A stretch of 64,000 nucleotides of DNA, from NCBI RefSeq assembly GCF_000739915.1, contig NZ_BBJT01000001.1:310001-374000 (forward strand), read 5' to 3'. Below the pieces are notes generated by a model. It saw only the letters and a program-made list of their open reading frames with translations, did no database searches and was not told where the DNA came from. Every line of letters begins with the position of its first letter. Within the stretch, counting starts at the first letter, position 1. This document shows, one piece after another, positions 61,111-64,000 of this stretch. The position numbers and the translations under genes were made by a program. Origin of the DNA: Paenibacillus chitinolyticus NBRC 15660 (lineage in GTDB: Bacteria > Bacillota > Bacilli > Paenibacillales > NBRC-103111).

Positions 61111-62052
61111 CTAGAACAGTGCATTGTCTTTGTTGAATTTTCTCACGACCGCATTGGAAGTCAGCACCAGAACAAACCCGACGAGCGCTTGATACAAGCC
61201 TGCGGCCGACGACATCCCGATATCGCCCATATTGACCAATGCGCGGTACACATACGTATCGATCGTGTTCGTGACCGGCATTAGGGCGCCCGTGTTAAGC
61301 GGCACTTGGAAGAACAGGCCGAAGTCGGAATAGAAAATGCGCCCGATTGCAAGCAGTGTCATAATCGTAATAACCGGCGCAATGAGCGGAATCGTAATCA
61401 TTTTGATTTGCTGCCACCGGTTCGCGCCGTCTATTTTAGCCGCCTCATAGTACTCTTGATCGATGCCGATAATCGCAGCCAAGTAGATGATGCAAAGATG
61501 CCCTACGCCTTTCCAGGCGTGTACGATTGTCAGGATCCACGGCCAGTATTTCGTTTCGCTATACCAAGAAATAGGCTCTAGGCCGAAAAAGGGGAGCAGA
61601 GTCTTGTTCATGAAGCCTTTTTCGACGTCCAGGAAACCGAGCACGAGGTAACCGACGATCACCATGGAGATCAAGTGCGGAAGCAGGATCAATGTTTGGT
61701 ACGTTCTCGATAAAATGCGCTTGCGGATTTCATTCAGCAGGATCGCAAGCGAAATCGCGATTGTCGTATTAATGACAATGAAGGACAGATTGTACAATAA
61801 CGTGTTGCGGGTGATGATGTATGCATCCTTCGTCTTGAACAAATACTCGAAGTTCTTGAAGCCGACCCACTCGCTCCCCCATATGCCCTTCGCGAAATTG
61901 ACGTCTTTGAACGCAATGGCGATGCCGAACATCGGCAAATAATTGTTAACGAGAAAGTAGAGTAGCCCCGGCAGCGTCATGAGCACGAGCATCCGGTATT
62001 TTTTTGCCTTCCTCATCTCAAGCCGCAATACCGACATTTTGCTTGCCTTCAT
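61111..62052 (-). CDS. LplB-like sugar ABC transporter permease
   Basis: A 313-residue permease with six membrane helices. The EAA loop is EYYEAAKIDGANRWQQIKMI. The basic N-terminus (RLEMRKAKKYR) and NNYLPMFGIAIAFKD are typical of LplB. It pairs with the LplC-like protein in the membrane. AAAGGTGG precedes the ATG. Confidence 0.9.
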   Translation of the reverse strand: MKASKMSVLRLEMRKAKKYRMLVLMTLPGLLYFLVNNYLPMFGIAIAFKDVNFAKGIWGSEWVGFKNFEYLFKTKDAYIITRNTLLYNLSFIVINTTIAISLAILLNEIRKRILSRTYQTLILLPHLISMVIVGYLVLGFLDVEKGFMNKTLLPFFGLEPISWYSETKYWPWILTIVHAWKGVGHLCIIYLAAIIGIDQEYYEAAKIDGANRWQQIKMITIPLIAPVITIMTLLAIGRIFYSDFGLFFQVPLNTGALMPVTNTIDTYVYRALVNMGDIGMSSAAGLYQALVGFVLVLTSNAVVRKFNKDNALF

Positions 62053-62179
62053 ACGTTACTACCACCTTTTGCTGTCATTGTTTTGTGCATGTTTTCATCT
62101 TATAGCAATTTGTCCGCCCCTACTTCCATGATCCCGACATCATATTTTTGAGTTTCCGACATCGGCTTGACTGTATCCG

Positions 62180-62232
62180 CGATGGCGTAAAAAACCCCCC
62201 CGTTCGAGACATTCCGTCTTTTACAGGAGGAT
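62180..62232 (-). terminator. intra-operon hairpin after the binding-protein gene
   Basis: CCTCCTG and CGGGGGGG can pair, with TTTTTT following on the minus strand. Partial termination here would give more binding protein than permease. Confidence 0.45.
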
Positions 62233-62240
62233 CCGTCGGA

Positions 62241-63779
62241 TTATTTATTGGCCGCTACCCAAGCGTCAAGCTGCTTTTGCTTCTCGGCAATGACCTTGTC
62301 GATGCCTGCCGCTTTCATTTGCTTGATATACTCGGGCAATACCTTAGCGGGATCCACCGTACCGGTCTCCAAAGCGAGAGCGTACTGGTCCCTCACATTC
62401 GTAAGAGCCGCGATTTCCGTCTTAACAGGCTCCGGATTGTAAGTGAAGCCGAGCGCTTTCGATTTTTTCGAATTCTTAATGAATTCCGCCAGCTTCTGGT
62501 TACGGTCCGGATCTTCCCCGTTGAACACATAGGAGAGGAACATATTTCCGAATAGCCAGTTTTGGTAAGGGTAATAGCCGCTATTCGAAGCGTTCACGCC
62601 CTGTGGGAAATCGATGATATCATCTGATTTTTTTACGTAATGCTGCCCTTCGATTCCCCAGTCGAGCAAATTGATAAAATCTTTGTCTGTATACATCAAA
62701 TTAAGCAGCATCATAGACCTTTCCGGGTTCTGCGCGTTTCTGGGAATGCTCCACATATACGAGGTGATGTTGGTAGTGGTCGTGACGGCCGGCAACAGGC
62801 GCACCTCGATCAAATCTTGTCCTACACTTAAAGAATTTGCCGCTTGGCTAAATGGACTCATATGGTGGAACGTCGAGAAGGCTTTTCCTGCCTTCATCAA
62901 ATTTTGCCAAACTTCATTACTGGTTGCCGCATCTTTAGCAATATATCCGGCCAAATACCATCTTCTTGTCGTATCCAGCAGCTTGGCATATTCTGGAGTT
63001 TCAACCCAATTGGCTACCCTCATCCCGTTATCGTGCGCCGGCAGCACACCGAGGCCGTCTCCCAAAGGATCCAGCATGCCACCGACGAAAGGGCTGCCGA
63101 GAATCGAGTTGGCAAACTTGATCACCGGAGTCACATCAGGCTCATTCTCCTTGATCACCTTGAATACGGCGTCAAGATCGTCCAGCGATCTGATCGCTTT
63201 CGTATCGATTTTGTACTTGTCCACAAGATCCTTGCGCATCGAGATGCCGTAGTCGTTCGCAAAGTCCCGGACAGTCGTTATCCCGTAAGATTTCCCGTTG
63301 ATCCTGGTCGCTTTTAAGTAAGCCGGATCCAGATCGTCCAGCGCTTTTTGGGCGCCTTGACCGTATTTGGCAATGTAGTCGTCAAGCGCAAGATAGTTGC
63401 CCTTGGCCACTTGCTGCTCGTACGTGCCTCGGCCGCTTACGATGAGGTCCATTTTCTCGTTGCCGGACAGCATCAGTGTGGTTTGCTGCGCCCAGGCGCC
63501 TTTAGTGATCTGAACGAGCTTCACGGTCGCATTGATTTTTTCCTTCGTAATCTTGTTGATTTTTTCTTGTACGGCTTTCAAGTCTTTCTGCTCGCCGGCA
63601 ACCGGAAACACCATCGTCAGTTCAACGGGCTTCAGGTCCGGGTTCGCGCTGCCCGACAGTTCAGGAGCTCCGCTCGCATTCGGTTGGTTGCTCGAGCCCG
63701 AGCTGCAGGCCGTGACCAGAGTAGACGTTGCCAGCACGGAAATCAGAAGCATTGCAGCGCTCTTCATGCTTTTCTTCAT
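62241..63779 (-). CDS. extracellular solute-binding lipoprotein (LplA-like)
   Basis: A 512-residue family 1 binding protein. The lipoprotein signal peptide has the lipobox LVTAC with C25, followed by a Ser/Asn linker. The mature protein begins VELTMVFPVAGEQKDLKAVQ. It binds oligosaccharides outside the membrane and delivers them to the LplB/LplC permease pair. GGGGG lies upstream of the ATG. First gene of the minus-strand transporter operon, directly downstream of an AraC-type regulator gene. Confidence 0.9.
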   Translation of the reverse strand: MKKSMKSAAMLLISVLATSTLVTACSSGSSNQPNASGAPELSGSANPDLKPVELTMVFPVAGEQKDLKAVQEKINKITKEKINATVKLVQITKGAWAQQTTLMLSGNEKMDLIVSGRGTYEQQVAKGNYLALDDYIAKYGQGAQKALDDLDPAYLKATRINGKSYGITTVRDFANDYGISMRKDLVDKYKIDTKAIRSLDDLDAVFKVIKENEPDVTPVIKFANSILGSPFVGGMLDPLGDGLGVLPAHDNGMRVANWVETPEYAKLLDTTRRWYLAGYIAKDAATSNEVWQNLMKAGKAFSTFHHMSPFSQAANSLSVGQDLIEVRLLPAVTTTTNITSYMWSIPRNAQNPERSMMLLNLMYTDKDFINLLDWGIEGQHYVKKSDDIIDFPQGVNASNSGYYPYQNWLFGNMFLSYVFNGEDPDRNQKLAEFIKNSKKSKALGFTYNPEPVKTEIAALTNVRDQYALALETGTVDPAKVLPEYIKQMKAAGIDKVIAEKQKQLDAWVAANK

Positions 63780-63895
63780 GTATGAACCCCCTATTTTGAT
63801 TGGTCTTGCCGCTTGCTATTATTATTTTATTGAAGTTCCCGTTTACCCGCTTTCAAGAATCCGTTCTCTCGGTTTCGAGATTCCGTCCACATAAA

Positions 63896-63920
63896 GAGAA
63901 AAACGCCAGTTGGCGTCCTT
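63896..63920 (-). terminator. terminator of the regulator gene
   Basis: ACGCCAACTGGCGT with TTTTTCTC following on the minus strand, 20 bp past the regulator stop codon. Confidence 0.75.
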
Positions 63921-63936
63921 GATGTACATATTTCGT

Positions 63937-64000
63937 TTACATGCCGGAAGAGAATCTTTTCCGATATTCTTGAGGCGTCATCAAGACTTCCTTCTTGAAG
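63937..64000 (-). CDS. AraC-type regulator, partial (runs off the window)
   Basis: The last 20 codons read FKKEVLMTPQEYRKRFSSGM. The pattern (FK..xGMTPxEYR) closes the second HTH of AraC-family proteins. In Paenibacillus such genes upstream of LplABC operons are usually YesN-type response regulators with a YesM-type kinase alongside; only the tail is visible here. Confidence 0.7.
   Translation of the reverse strand, partial: FKKEVLMTPQEYRKRFSSGM

Overview
The window looks like a Paenibacillus-type (Bacillota) chromosome. Shine-Dalgarno sites are strong AGGAGG types, and TTG and GTG starts are frequent. There are LplABC-like sugar ABC transporter genes without their own ATPase, many glycoside hydrolases, an AraC regulator and an MgtC-family protein. 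No rRNA gene, intact tRNA gene, CRISPR array or cas gene was seen.

Layout. (1) 0-7.7 kb: a tyrosine recombinase, a VOC-fold protein, then a run of genes that resemble immunity or accessory modules (FGE-like, WGR, TPR-SUKH, ankyrin) mixed with gene scraps. (2) 7.9-25.1 kb: a Tn7-like transposon. Its left end is at 7919. The tnsA-tnsB-tnsC-tnsD operon reads leftward, followed by two XRE regulators and a tyrosine-recombinase-fold protein that has lost most catalytic residues, which makes it a candidate TnsF-type target selector. The cargo is led by a 1356-residue HTH plus nuclease-like protein with a 43-bp palindromic operator. (3) 25-49.3 kb: a genomic island littered with transposon ends of at least two related families, nearly all in the same orientation. 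Between them lie truncated genes (WYL regulator, MFS permease, VanZ, uvrX-yolD, phosphotransferase, recombinases) and intact operons: GH3-GPH permease-HPr-like with a divergent AraC regulator, MarR-SDR-butanediol-type dehydrogenase, and a Mef/Msr(D)-like macrolide resistance pair preceded by an elaborate leader with two small ORFs. (4) 49.8-64 kb: a carbohydrate-utilisation locus, all on the minus strand. From upstream it holds a solute-binding lipoprotein, two LplB/LplC-like permeases, an SGNH hydrolase, an esterase, MgtC, a GH2 beta-galactosidase, a tyrosine phosphatase, a second GH3, a broken sulfatase and a second phosphatase. Partial duplication and deletion scars are visible.

How it fits together. 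The simplest reading is repeated insertion of Tn7-like elements into one region, each leaving an end of about 150 bp and some cargo, with decay and recombination between copies. A 43-codon remnant of the 1356-residue cargo protein at 46.5 kb supports at least two related elements. Target-site duplications could not be matched, so element boundaries other than the left end at 7919 remain tentative.
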